Positions 8,993-17,218 of a DNA stretch of 57,066 nt are shown here, piece by piece. Where the stretch lies: positions 1 to 57,066 of the forward strand of contig JAQUQD010000009.1 in assembly GCA_028716265.1 (NCBI GenBank), read 5' to 3'. Under the pieces are notes generated by a model. The model was given only the letters and a program-made list of their open reading frames with translations, ran no database searches and was not told the origin of the DNA. The stretch is from Bacteroidales bacterium (GTDB lineage: Bacteria > Bacteroidota > Bacteroidia > Bacteroidales > JAGONC01). The position numbers and the translations under genes are program-made. Position 1 is the first letter of the stretch. Every line of letters begins with the position of its first letter.

Positions 8993-9781
8993 CTATTGTG
9001 TCCAGCTGGGAGGGCGTTTTTCGAGGAACGAGGCCATGCCTTCCTGTCCCTCCCTGGACGCCCTCAACTCGGCGATCAGCCGGGCGGTGTGATCCATCAC
9101 GGTGTCCATGCACAGTTCGTTGGCGATGGCATAGATCAGTTTTTTGCAGGCTGCCATGGCTTCCGGCCCGCTCGTCATCAGGCTCTTAATGGTAGCATTC
9201 ACGGTATTGTCCAGCTCTTCCACTGCGACAGATTTGTTGACCAGCCGGAAATACTCTGCTTCTTTTCCCAGGAATCGTCTCCCGGTGATCATCAGGTCGC
9301 GCGCACCGTATTCTCCGATGCGTTTGATTACATAGGGTGAGATGGTGGCCGGCACGATGCCCAGTTTGACTTCCGCGAATGCAAATTTGGTGTCATCGGC
9401 GCAATAGACAAAGTCGCAGGCCGACAGCAATCCGTTGGCGCCGCCGATGGCTGCGCCATGCACAACGGCCACGGTGGGTTTTGTGCAAGTATAGATCGCG
9501 TTGAAGCACCTGGCCAGCTGTAGGCTGTCCTGGTAGTTCTCTTCAAAGCCGAAGGCTGCAATACCTTTCATGTAATTCAAGTCGGCCCCTGCGCAAAATG
9601 AGGGCCCTCGTCCCCTTAACAGAACGACCCTGACTTCCGTCATATCATTGACTTCCTGGAAGCAGTCGATGATCTCACCGATCATTTCGGCGGTCATGGC
9701 ATTATGTTTATCCGGCCTGTTTAACCAGATCGTGCCGGTACGGTCGATAAGCTCGAATTCAAGGGAAGTGAAGGATTTCAT
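8993..9781 (-). CDS. Methylglutaconyl-CoA hydratase (enoyl-CoA hydratase family)
   Basis: 262 residues, normal crotonase length. It should hydrate 3-methylglutaconyl-CoA to HMG-CoA in leucine catabolism. Visible features: RPDKHNAMT, the oxyanion-hole segment FCAGADLNYMKG, and GAAIGGANGLLSACDFVYCADDTKFAF-type second oxyanion region with the acidic VKLGIVPATISPYV stretch. The combination ADLNYMK plus LGIVPATISPYV is typical of LiuC/AUH rather than crotonyl-CoA hydratases. Its stop is 29 bases before the biotin-protein start on the same strand. Confidence 0.88.
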   Translation of the reverse strand: MKSFTSLEFELIDRTGTIWLNRPDKHNAMTAEMIGEIIDCFQEVNDMTEVRVVLLRGRGPSFCAGADLNYMKGIAAFGFEENYQDSLQLARCFNAIYTCTKPTVAVVHGAAIGGANGLLSACDFVYCADDTKFAFAEVKLGIVPATISPYVIKRIGEYGARDLMITGRRFLGKEAEYFRLVNKSVAVEELDNTVNATIKSLMTSGPEAMAACKKLIYAIANELCMDTVMDHTARLIAELRASREGQEGMASFLEKRPPSWTQ

Positions 9782-9918
9782 GGTTCAATTGCTCAATTAT
9801 TCTATTGTTCTATTTTCAAATTGTTATTCGGTTAATCGCTCATTTTATTTACCTGCAACTTGTAACCTGTAATCCCGACTTTGTCGTGATCATAGCTTCG
9901 CTCTGACCTGCAACCCGT
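9782..9918. other. Intra-operon spacer filled with degenerate word-like repeats
   Basis: 137 bases between two operon genes. One half is built from variants of CAATTGTTC/CTATTGTTC; the other has repeated variants of ACCTGCAAC (ACCTGCAACTTGTAACCTG, later GACCTGCAACCCG). No ORF or clear promoter. It resembles other repeat-filled spacers in this window and is probably an inserted or expanded element inside the operon. Confidence 0.45.
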
Positions 9919-11526
9919 TTACATTCGGAACACGCCGAACTTCTGCTCGTCGAATTTGCGGTTGAGGGATGCTGAGATGCCCATGGCCAGTACCTTGCGG
10001 GTGTCGGCGGGATCGATGATACCGTCGTCCCAGAGCCGTGCGGTACTGAAATAGGCAGAGCCTTCGTGGTCGTATTTGTCGAGGATGCTCTTGCGAAGTG
10101 CATCGATCTCTTCCTGGGGCATCTGCTTACCTTTGGCCTTGTAGGCTTCTTCCTTGACCTGGATGAGCACACCGGATGCCTGCATGCCACCCATGACGGA
10201 TATCTTTGAATTTGGCCACATGAACAGCAGCCGCGGGCTGTATGCTCTTCCTGCCATACCGTAATTGCCTGCTCCGAACGAGCCGCCGAAGATCACCGTG
10301 AATTTGGGCACATTGGCATTGGCAACGGCATGCACCATCTTCGCACCATCCTTGGCAATACCCTTCCGTTCGAAATCTTTCCCCACGATGAATCCCGTGA
10401 TGTTTTGCAGAAACACCAGTGGTATCTTGCGCGAGCAGCATAGTTCGATGAAATGCGTGGCTTTCAGGGCCGATTCGGAGAACAGGACGCCATTGTTGGC
10501 CAGGATCCCGACAGGGAATCCCATGATATGGGCGAATCCGGTGACGAGCGTCGGGCCGTACCGTTCCTTGAATTCGTGGAAGCGGCTTCCGTCGACCATT
10601 CGCATGATGATCTCACGGGGATCGATCAGTTTCCTGAAATCGACCGGAGCAATGCCATAGAGCTCTTCCGGATCAAAGGCAGGCTCTTCCACGGGGAGTA
10701 TGTCGAGCTCCTGCCGTTCGGGTTTGTTCAGGTTCTGGAAGATGTTCCGGCACATCTGGATGGCATGAATGTCATTATCCGCATAGTGGTCGGCCACTCC
10801 CGAAATGGAAGTGTGCACATCGGCACCTCCCAGCTCTTCGGGTGTGACCACCTCGCCGGTGGCCGCTTTGACCAGTGGCGGGCCGCCAAGAAAGATCGTC
10901 CCCTGATTCCTGATGATGATCGCCTCGTCGCTCATGGCAGGAACATAGGCACCTCCCGCCGTGCAGGATCCCATGACGATGGAGATCTGCGGGATACGCA
11001 TCGCCGACATCTTTGCCTGGTTATAGAAGAAGCGGCCGAAATGGTCCCTGTCGGCAAAAACGTTAGCCTGTTCCGGCAGGAATATGCCTCCGGAATCCAC
11101 CAGGTACACACAGGGCAGGTTATTGTCCATGGCGATCTCCTGGGCACGGAGATGCTTTTTGATCGTCTCCTTGATGTACGTTCCTCCCTTGACGGTGGCG
11201 TCGTTGGCAATGAGGACCGTTTCCCGTCCATGGATCACGCCGAGGCCAGTGACAATGCCGGACGACGGATGTTCGTTGTCCATGATGTCGTACGCAGCCA
11301 GCGACGACAGTTCGAGAAAGGGGGTGTTGGGGTCGACCAGCTTGTCGATCCGTTCACGGGCCAGCAGCTTGCCGCGCTCTTTGTGCTTCTGAACTGCTTT
11401 TTCCGGTCCGCCCCGGATGATCCGGGAATGAATTTCTTTGTATTGATTAAGAAGGATCAGGTATTCTTCTTTGTTTTTCTTGAACTCGGCGGAGTTCACG
11501 TCGATCTTGGTTTCTAACTTGAACAC
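9919..11526 (-). CDS. Acyl-CoA carboxylase carboxyltransferase subunit, methylcrotonyl-CoA carboxylase beta type
   Basis: 535 residues, the expected size for MCC beta. It binds the acyl-CoA and transfers carboxyl from biotin. Characteristic stretches: [64 protein letters not shown], and [19 protein letters not shown] with [13 protein letters not shown], which favour methylcrotonyl-CoA over propionyl-CoA specificity. The reading frame begins with GTG at 11526, and the N-terminus ([17 protein letters not shown]) matches the family, so GTG is the likely start. First gene of the leucine operon. A normal MCC would have an adjacent alpha subunit with biotin carboxylase; here the only biotin protein is the chimeric one two genes downstream. 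Confidence 0.93.
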   Translation of the reverse strand: MFKLETKIDVNSAEFKKNKEEYLILLNQYKEIHSRIIRGGPEKAVQKHKERGKLLARERIDKLVDPNTPFLELSSLAAYDIMDNEHPSSGIVTGLGVIHGRETVLIANDATVKGGTYIKETIKKHLRAQEIAMDNNLPCVYLVDSGGIFLPEQANVFADRDHFGRFFYNQAKMSAMRIPQISIVMGSCTAGGAYVPAMSDEAIIIRNQGTIFLGGPPLVKAATGEVVTPEELGGADVHTSISGVADHYADNDIHAIQMCRNIFQNLNKPERQELDILPVEEPAFDPEELYGIAPVDFRKLIDPREIIMRMVDGSRFHEFKERYGPTLVTGFAHIMGFPVGILANNGVLFSESALKATHFIELCCSRKIPLVFLQNITGFIVGKDFERKGIAKDGAKMVHAVANANVPKFTVIFGGSFGAGNYGMAGRAYSPRLLFMWPNSKISVMGGMQASGVLIQVKEEAYKAKGKQMPQEEIDALRKSILDKYDHEGSAYFSTARLWDDGIIDPADTRKVLAMGISASLNRKFDEQKFGVFRM

Positions 11527-11658
11527 GGTCGCAGGGGATTATCTTGTTACCGTTGCAAGTTAGAAAATTTTCATCATCTACTCTTAATTTTTTGTTCATA
11601 TCAGGGTAACTTTTTAACATTTCCGTATTAATGAGTTGTAAGCTTAAATTACCTTTTA

Positions 11659-11699
11659 CTTAACACCAAGGAACACGATGCATTACACAAAGGAAACAC
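11659..11699 (+). repeat. Left inverted degenerate repeat flanking the GxxExxY gene
   Basis: Reads TTAACACCAAGGAACAC, then TTACACAAAGGAAACAC, on the plus strand. A related copy lies at 12089-12128 in opposite orientation. The repeat overlaps the 5' end of the GxxExxY reading frame, so its first codons are repeat-derived. Confidence 0.6.
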
Positions 11700-12075
11700 T
11701 GATGGACATGGTAAGTATTGATATGGAAGAAAATTTCAAGCAGGTATTGAATTGCGCCGGGGTTCATTCCGCTTTAAGCCCTGGATTATTGGAAAATGCT
11801 TATGAAGAATGTCTTTACTATGAAATGGTACAATGCGGACTAAAAGTCGAAAAACAAAAGTTTTACCTCTGGTTTACAGAACCGTTAAATTGGAAGCAGT
11901 ATACCGGATTGACTTATTTGTTGAAAAACAAATCATTATTGAGATCAAATCAGATGTAACATTTACAGACGTTCATTTCGCTCAGGTTCTGACATATCTC
12001 AGATTATCTGGTTGCAGATCAGCTTTACTCGTTAATTTGAATGTCCGTCATTTAAAAGATGGCATAAAAGGATAA
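11678..12075 (+). pseudogene. GxxExxY family protein gene, broken by a frameshift
   Basis: The first frame (ATG 11678) gives LSPGLLENAYEECLYYEM and GLKVEKQK, matching the GxxExxY family (here Gly-Leu-Leu-Glu-Asn-Ala-Tyr), a small nuclease-like fold of unknown role. The conserved C-terminal half (VKLEAVYRIDLFVEKQ, IIIEIKSDV, FAQVLTYLRLSG) is in another frame and ends at 12075. One missing base in the A-run at 11856-11859 would join the halves into an uninterrupted protein of about 130 residues. So this is either a recent single-base deletion or an assembly/sequencing homopolymer error. Only plus-strand gene in this stretch, flanked by inverted repeats. Confidence 0.8.
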
Positions 12076-12085
12076 TCCTTTAATT

Positions 12086-12979
12086 TTAGTGCCCCTTTGT
12101 GAAATCCTTTGAGTGCCCTTGGTGGTTAAAAAACTGAAGTTCAAATCTTTCTTTTATACGAACTCCCTTTTCCGTTCGCTGTACCGTGCAGCATTCGTTG
12201 TAAAGGTCGTGTTCGAGGAATAGAATATAGTGATTGTCCGCTGCTTCATTTAAAAAATCTTCCTTTTCCCTCAGGGTGACCATCGGCTGCATATCGAACG
12301 ATAACATCCAGGAAAGGGGTATGTGAGCAGCGGAGGGGATCAGATCCGCGACAAAGACTATCGTTGCATTCTTGTACCGGATAAATGGGATGACCTGTCC
12401 TTCAGTATGGCCGTTAAAGATCCTGACAGTGATGTCGGGAAAGAGTTCGCCTTCTTTTTCAATGAACGCAAACTGGCTGTTTTCGGCTACGGGGGTGAAT
12501 GTTTCCTTCAGAAAGGAGGCTCTTTCCCTTTTATTCGGGTGGTTGGCGTTTTCCCACTGGTTTCTGCCCACCCAGTAGGTGGCATTGGAAAAGGCAGGGA
12601 TCAGCCGAGAACGGTCGTCGTTGAACTTTACGCTTCCGCCGCAATGGTCAAAATGGAGGTGGGTAAGGATGACATCCGTGATGTCATCCGTTGTCAGTCC
12701 GTATTTTCCAAGGGATTTTCCAAGCGAATCCTCTCCGTCGTTGAGCCCGTAGAGGCGGCAGAATTTTTCATCATGGTATTCACCGGTCCCATTGTCAATC
12801 ACTATTTTCCGGGTTCCTGTGTCCACCAGCAGGCAACGCATGGCCCAGGTGCACAGGTTGTTCTCATCGGCAGGATAGGTTTTTGACCACAGGGTCTTGG
12901 GCACCACGCCAAACATGGCTCCTCCGTCGAGCTTAAGGGTGCCGGTGGGGATGGGATATAATTTCATAACAGACATCAT
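12086..12979 (-). CDS. Metallo-beta-lactamase-fold hydrolase
   Basis: 297 residues. The metal-binding motif HLHFDHCGG is intact (His107, His109, Asp111, His112), with VDTGTRKIVIDNGTG before it, the later metal-ligand His in NGHTEGQ, and an Asp in VFVADLIPS. Substrate unknown; lactonases, thioesterases and glyoxalases share this fold. The start may be 12979 or the Met at 12967 (MKLYPIPTG), which fits the family better. The last ~12 residues (NHQGHSKDFTKGH) are translated from the repeat at 12089-12128, so the native C-terminus has probably been replaced. Confidence 0.85.
   Translation of the reverse strand: MMSVMKLYPIPTGTLKLDGGAMFGVVPKTLWSKTYPADENNLCTWAMRCLLVDTGTRKIVIDNGTGEYHDEKFCRLYGLNDGEDSLGKSLGKYGLTTDDITDVILTHLHFDHCGGSVKFNDDRSRLIPAFSNATYWVGRNQWENANHPNKRERASFLKETFTPVAENSQFAFIEKEGELFPDITVRIFNGHTEGQVIPFIRYKNATIVFVADLIPSAAHIPLSWMLSFDMQPMVTLREKEDFLNEAADNHYILFLEHDLYNECCTVQRTEKGVRIKERFELQFFNHQGHSKDFTKGH
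12089..12128 (-). repeat. Right inverted degenerate repeat flanking the GxxExxY gene
   Basis: On the minus strand it reads TTAACCACCAAGGGCAC, then TTTCACAAAGGGGCAC. It is the inverted partner of 11659-11699 and forms the 3' end of the metallo-hydrolase gene. Confidence 0.6.
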
Positions 12980-12992
12980 CTGTTTATTTATA

Positions 12993-13072
12993 GAACACAG
13001 ATTACACGGATGACACAGAAATTCGCGGAAATTTATCCGGAATAATCCGTGTTATCCGCGTTATCTGTGTTC
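12993..13072. repeat. Palindromic element of the CACAGATTACACGGAT type
   Basis: Left arm GAACACAGATTACACGGA... (12993-13016) pairs with the right arm ending at 13072 (reverse complement GAACACAGATAACGCGGA...), about 20 of 24 positions, around a ~32-base centre that itself repeats CGCGGA/TCCGG words. It sits upstream of the metallo-hydrolase, and a TAnnTTTG box (TACATTTG, 13082-13089, minus) lies just outside it, so the hairpin may be in that gene's leader. Confidence 0.65.
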
Positions 13073-13121
13073 CAGTATAAACAAATGTATACTGCAAATG
13101 TTCAAAACGAAAGGTGAGCGT

Positions 13122-14198
13122 TCATTCGTACTCTTTGACCAGGATCTCGTTTCTGATCACCCTGAGTCCGTTTTCGGCGAGGGCACGCATTTCGTCCTCG
13201 CCGGGGTAGACATGGACGGGTCCCAGTTTATAGATCCGTTCGATGATCATGTTGACAAATCGTTTGCTATGGGCTATTCCTCCGGTGATCAGGATTCCGT
13301 CGACTTCGCTTTTCAGCACGGTGACCATGGCGCCGACATGTTTAGCCACCTGGTAGGCCATGGCTTCGATGATCAGTTTTGCCATGGCATCTCCTCCTGC
13401 GGCCCGTTGTTCCGCATCATAGGCGCTGTTGGTCCCCAGGTAAGCCACCATTCCCCCTTCCCCGGTGATCATCTTTTTGATTTCCTTCTGGGAGTATTTC
13501 CCGCTGAAGCTCAGGTTGACCAGGTCGCCGCTGGGCAGTGTGCCGCTTCGTTCCGGAGTAAAGGGGCCTTCACCGTCGAGTGCCTGGTTGACGTCGATCA
13601 CCTTTCCTTTACAGTGAGCTCCAACGGAAATGCCACCTCCCAGGTGGATGACGATCAGGTTGAGGTCTTCGTACCGTTTCATGACCGAGCGGCAATGGTT
13701 TTCGGCCACCGCTTTCTGGTTCAGCGCATGGAAGATGGATTTGCGCTCAAAAAGAGGATGACCGGCGATCCGGGCCAGGTCGCTGAGTTCGTCAACGACC
13801 ACGGGATTGGTGATATAGGCCTTTGCGCCTGGCAGTGACCTGGCGAGATCCTCGGCGATAAGGCCACCCAGGTTGCTGGCATGTTCCCCGTAGATCGCCT
13901 GCATCAGGTCCTGCTTCATGCGTTCGTTGACCTCGTAAACCCCCGATGGGATGGGTTTGAGCAGGCCGCCGCGCCCGACGATCGCCTGAAGGGTACTCAG
14001 GTCGATGTCTGCATCCTTTAATTGTTCGATGATGATCTGTTTCCGGAACTGGTACTGATCAGCCACCTTGGGGAAGGAGGCGATCTCTTCCCTGGAATGA
14101 CGCAGGGTTTTGGCAAAGATCGGCTGGTTCTCTTCGTAGACGGCAATTTTCGTAGAAGTGGAACCCGGATTGATCGCCAAAATCCTTATAGAGGTCAT
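13122..14198 (-). CDS. buk: Butyrate kinase
   Basis: 358 residues, the normal size. Converts butyryl-phosphate (or branched analogues) plus ADP to the acid plus ATP. Acetokinase-family marks: INPGSTSTK at the N-terminus, ITNPVVVDEL, SIFHALNQKA, VIHLGGGISVGAH, and GILITGGIAHS near the C-terminus. It lies 31 bases downstream of ptb on the same strand, forming the classical ptb-buk pair for substrate-level phosphorylation from butyryl-, isobutyryl- or isovaleryl-CoA. The neighbouring leucine operon makes a branched-chain substrate plausible. Confidence 0.95.
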   Translation of the reverse strand: MTSIRILAINPGSTSTKIAVYEENQPIFAKTLRHSREEIASFPKVADQYQFRKQIIIEQLKDADIDLSTLQAIVGRGGLLKPIPSGVYEVNERMKQDLMQAIYGEHASNLGGLIAEDLARSLPGAKAYITNPVVVDELSDLARIAGHPLFERKSIFHALNQKAVAENHCRSVMKRYEDLNLIVIHLGGGISVGAHCKGKVIDVNQALDGEGPFTPERSGTLPSGDLVNLSFSGKYSQKEIKKMITGEGGMVAYLGTNSAYDAEQRAAGGDAMAKLIIEAMAYQVAKHVGAMVTVLKSEVDGILITGGIAHSKRFVNMIIERIYKLGPVHVYPGEDEMRALAENGLRVIRNEILVKEYE

Positions 14199-14229
14199 AG
14201 CTGTTTATTAAGGGAATCCGGTCATGTGT

Positions 14230-15126
14230 TTAATCCATCGCGGCTGCCAGGGCGATGGATAGAAATTTACTGCGTTCGTTATCAGCGCGGGAAGTCAGCA
14301 CGATCGGAACCCGTGCACCCATGATCACAGCAGCAGCGGTGGCTCCCCCGATGAAATTCAATGCTTTGTACAAAAAGTTGGCACCGTTGATCTCAGGCGC
14401 CACAATGAGATCGACATCCCCGGCCACATCGCTTTCGATGTGCTTGAGCTCGGCAGATTTTCTCGAAACCGCATTATCCAGTGCAAGCGGACCATCCACG
14501 ATACATCCCTTGATCTGGTTCCGTTTGTTCATCATGGAAAGGGTGGCTGCGTGCATGGTGGCTTCCATTTTTGGATTGATCGTTTCCACCGAACCGATCA
14601 CGGCCACTTTGGGCACTTCCACGCCAAGCTTATGAAAAGCATCCACTGCGTTGTTGATGAGGGCCACTTTATCCTCGAACGTTGGATTGACGTTCATGGC
14701 GGCATCGGTCAGCCCGAGAAGCTTATGGTAGTAAGGGGATTCGAAAAAAGCCACGTGGCTCAGCAGATCTCCGGCCCTCAGCCCATTCTCTTTGTCGAGC
14801 ACGGCCCTGAGCAGGTACTGGGTACTGACCAAACCTTTCATCAGCACATCCGCATACCCTTCCCTGACCAGGCGTGTAGCCTCGTAAGCAGCCTGAACGG
14901 AATCAGGGACATGAATGATCTCAAAGGGGCTCAGGTCAAATTGGAGCTCTTCGGCAATGGTGGTGATCGCTGGCTTATGTCCGATCAAGATGGGTTCGAT
15001 CCATCCTTCCCCTATTGCATGCTGTATCGCTTCCAGTACCTCGTAATCTCCCGCTGCAGCGATGGCTATTCTTCTCCTGGGCCTTTTCTTCGCCAGCTCA
15101 ACCAGTTCGTTCAATTTGCTAATCAT
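14230..15126 (-). CDS. ptb: Phosphate butyryltransferase
   Basis: 298 residues, normal length. Exchanges CoA for phosphate on butyryl-CoA and related acyl-CoAs. Family features: IAIAAAGDYEVLEAI at the N-terminus, VLMKGLVSTQYLLRAVL, LLGLTDAAMNVNP, VIGSVETINPKMEAT, the VAGDVDLIVAPEINGANFLYK stretch and VIMGARVPIVLTSRADN. First gene of the ptb-buk unit; a promoter -7 box lies upstream at 15158-15165. Phosphate acetyltransferases are longer and lack these motifs. Confidence 0.94.
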   Translation of the reverse strand: MISKLNELVELAKKRPRRRIAIAAAGDYEVLEAIQHAIGEGWIEPILIGHKPAITTIAEELQFDLSPFEIIHVPDSVQAAYEATRLVREGYADVLMKGLVSTQYLLRAVLDKENGLRAGDLLSHVAFFESPYYHKLLGLTDAAMNVNPTFEDKVALINNAVDAFHKLGVEVPKVAVIGSVETINPKMEATMHAATLSMMNKRNQIKGCIVDGPLALDNAVSRKSAELKHIESDVAGDVDLIVAPEINGANFLYKALNFIGGATAAAVIMGARVPIVLTSRADNERSKFLSIALAAAMD

Positions 15127-15157
15127 ATCCCTTCTGCTTTTCTGTTTTTTCGTGCCA

Positions 15158-15165
15158 CAAAGGTA
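15158..15165 (-). promoter_or_regulatory. Promoter -7 box (TACCTTTG) for ptb-buk
   Basis: TACCTTTG on the minus strand fits TAnnTTTG and lies 31 bases upstream of the ptb ATG. No TTG at the ideal distance; the expected position falls in the 3' end of the M64 peptidase gene. Confidence 0.5.
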
Positions 15166-15182
15166 AGGATTTCCTGATGCAA

Positions 15183-16448
15183 TTACTTCGTATGGTAATC
15201 AATCATTCGCTGGATTGCATCCAGGCAGACACCGCAAAAGACATCCCCATCGAATGTATTCATCAGGCAATCATGGGCGGGACGATAAACGCCTCGGGTG
15301 GCATACCCGCCTCCCTCAAAAACTCCGATGACCTGTTCGTTTTCCTTGGTGTCCGGAGTGGGGACAGGCACACCATGCGAAATCATGGAGCCCCATTTCC
15401 TGTCAAAATTGACCAGTGTCGTCAGATTGGGCTCCCAGGGCTCGACATCAGGAGGATAAAAATCATTGTAAGACACATCACCAACGTATTCATCACCCAG
15501 TCCTGCAAAGCCATGGCCAAACTCATGGACGATGATCTTGGCCGAGCTGAGGTTGCCACTCACACTCACACAATATTGGTTATATATCCCGCCGCCGCCG
15601 TATTTATTCTGGTTGACCAGGACATAGATCTGATCCCAGGGAGCATTGGCGGCCAGGTCGTACATGGTCCTGTTGGCTCGTGTCATGCAGTACCGTTCAC
15701 TGTCGAACGTATAGAAACTGGTTTCGAGGAGAGAATTCTTCCATACGCTGTCGGCTGGAATATCGTTGCCCGACTCCTGCGAAGGGGCCAACACACACCG
15801 TATATTGAACTGCTTCCGGTTGGACCGGAAGGGCTCGAAGTTGAACAGGTTCTCTGCAAACTGAAGGCAGTCCTTTTTAAATTTTTTCATCTCCCGGGTA
15901 GAGTATCCATCGGGCAGGAGCACAATATCCACTTTCAGGGAAGGATCGCCATGGACCTGCACATCAAAAACAGGAAAGGACATTCTTTGCTCCGGATTTG
16001 TGAAATAATCGGATGGTTCGAACACGTATTCAAATTTTTTTTCGGATACACCTATCCGGTTGCGTGTGTAAAGCTCGATCCGTGCTGGATTTTTAGGACA
16101 GGGCATGCAAACGGTTTCAGCGAAACTCTTCTGGATTTTTGTTGCCTCGGTTGTGGTCTGCCATTCCATGAACAGGGTGCTGTATCCCCTCGAAAAGATC
16201 AGCTGGCCGGTAGCCAGGTCAAACGCCTTTACCTGATACTCGCCGTATCCGAACGGATCGATCAGGTTGGTCTTTGATCCTCCCCAGTAAGGCTCAGTCT
16301 TTACTTCGTCCAGGAAATAGAAGTCTTCGGTGCTGTTGCCAGCATGCTGGTAATCGATCCGAAGGGTTTTGTTGTCAAAGTGAACATCAAACTGGGCAGT
16401 ACCCTGGAAAAGGAGGCTCATGAAGAGGCAGGTGAACAGGGATCGCAT
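15183..16448 (-). CDS. Secreted M64-family metallopeptidase (IgA-peptidase-M64-like)
   Basis: 421 residues with a short signal peptide (ends GTAQF). Residues 308-321 contain the zinc motif HEFGHGFAGLGDEY (His308, Glu309, His312, Asp319), the M64 signature. VDIVLLPDGYSTREM and the Cys pair near the C-terminus (CLMN... FCGVCLDA) also fit. It should act outside the inner membrane. No T9SS domain is visible, so it may stay periplasmic or be exported differently. The family includes an IgA-cleaving enzyme, but most members have unknown substrates. Confidence 0.9.
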   Translation of the reverse strand: MRSLFTCLFMSLLFQGTAQFDVHFDNKTLRIDYQHAGNSTEDFYFLDEVKTEPYWGGSKTNLIDPFGYGEYQVKAFDLATGQLIFSRGYSTLFMEWQTTTEATKIQKSFAETVCMPCPKNPARIELYTRNRIGVSEKKFEYVFEPSDYFTNPEQRMSFPVFDVQVHGDPSLKVDIVLLPDGYSTREMKKFKKDCLQFAENLFNFEPFRSNRKQFNIRCVLAPSQESGNDIPADSVWKNSLLETSFYTFDSERYCMTRANRTMYDLAANAPWDQIYVLVNQNKYGGGGIYNQYCVSVSGNLSSAKIIVHEFGHGFAGLGDEYVGDVSYNDFYPPDVEPWEPNLTTLVNFDRKWGSMISHGVPVPTPDTKENEQVIGVFEGGGYATRGVYRPAHDCLMNTFDGDVFCGVCLDAIQRMIDYHTK

Positions 16449-16498
16449 AAAATACAGTTTAAATATTCATGCGAAGATAGGGAAAAAGATCGTTGCCT

Positions 16499-17134
16499 TC
16501 AGAACGTTCCAAATTTCAGGGTCAGGCCGAAGTTGAATCCGTTGAGGGCATGCTCATCGATATCGCCCATCTTCAGATCCTGGGTGATCCGGTATGTCAC
16601 GGCAAATCCCACACGCATGGCCCTGACCAAATTCAGCTCAAGCTCAACGCCCGGTTCAAAGACAAAGAATGCGCCTGCATAGTCGGCCCACCAGTCATCC
16701 CAATGTTCATCCGGATCATGGTTTTTGACCATGGCCATTCCCCCTCCCCCAATGAGGATCGGAAAGGCGAGGTGAACCGGCTTGAGCGGGAACAGGATGG
16801 GCTCGACCAGGAAACCGCCATATCCGCCAGCAAGGAATTGATCGGGCGAATCGTTCTGGTTATCCCATTGTATGTCGCTGATGAATCCATACCCTGCCAG
16901 GCCGATCGTCAGCCTGTGGTCGATGAGCCAGCCGCCCCGCATTCCGAAAAGGAAGGCGTCTTCGTCGTTAATGTTCGAATAATTGAACATGAGGGCTCCG
17001 TACCCTCCATTATCCACATTTTCCCCGAACAGGGTCTGGATCTTTTCATCCCCTCCGGTTGTCTCAGTTTCGGTCTGAGCAGACACAGCGGCACCTGTCA
17101 GTAACAGGACGAGAAGAATTACGTGCTTTTTCAT
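16499..17134 (-). CDS. Predicted outer membrane beta-barrel protein, unknown function
   Basis: 211 residues. Signal peptide ending AAVSAQ; the rest alternates Gly/aromatic strands (GYGALMFNYS, FLFGMRGGWLID, LTIGLAGYGFI, GFAVTYRITQDL) and ends in a terminal Phe (LTLKFGTF), as outer membrane barrels do. An acidic loop (NHDPDEHWDDWWADY) stands out. Downstream of the GSGN-repeat protein on the same strand with a repeat-filled 84-base gap, possibly cotranscribed. Confidence 0.72.
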   Translation of the reverse strand: MKKHVILLVLLLTGAAVSAQTETETTGGDEKIQTLFGENVDNGGYGALMFNYSNINDEDAFLFGMRGGWLIDHRLTIGLAGYGFISDIQWDNQNDSPDQFLAGGYGGFLVEPILFPLKPVHLAFPILIGGGGMAMVKNHDPDEHWDDWWADYAGAFFVFEPGVELELNLVRAMRVGFAVTYRITQDLKMGDIDEHALNGFNFGLTLKFGTF

Positions 17135-17151
17135 AATGAACCAGGGTTAAT

Positions 17152-17213
17152 CATTGTTAAATTGTTAAATTGTCAAACTGTCAAATTGTTAAACTGTTAA
17201 CTGTCAACTGCCA
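17152..17213. repeat. Tandem degenerate 7-9-mer repeat (TTGTTAAA family)
   Basis: Eight consecutive variants: TTGTTAAA twice, TTGTCAAAC, TGTCAAA, TTGTTAAAC, TGTTAAC, TGTCAAC, TGCCAAC. It fills the gap between two minus-strand genes and contains no ORF. Confidence 0.7.
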
Positions 17214-17218
17214 ACCAA

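Noticed and set aside
11841-11865. Programmed -1 frameshift in the GxxExxY gene
   Set aside because: The A-rich stretch is not a phased X-XXY-YYZ heptamer and there is no clear downstream stimulatory hairpin; simple indel is more likely.
12086-12979. Quorum-quenching N-acyl homoserine lactonase
   Set aside because: HxHxDH alone is shared by many metallo-beta-lactamase-fold enzymes; nothing in sequence or context supports lactonase activity.
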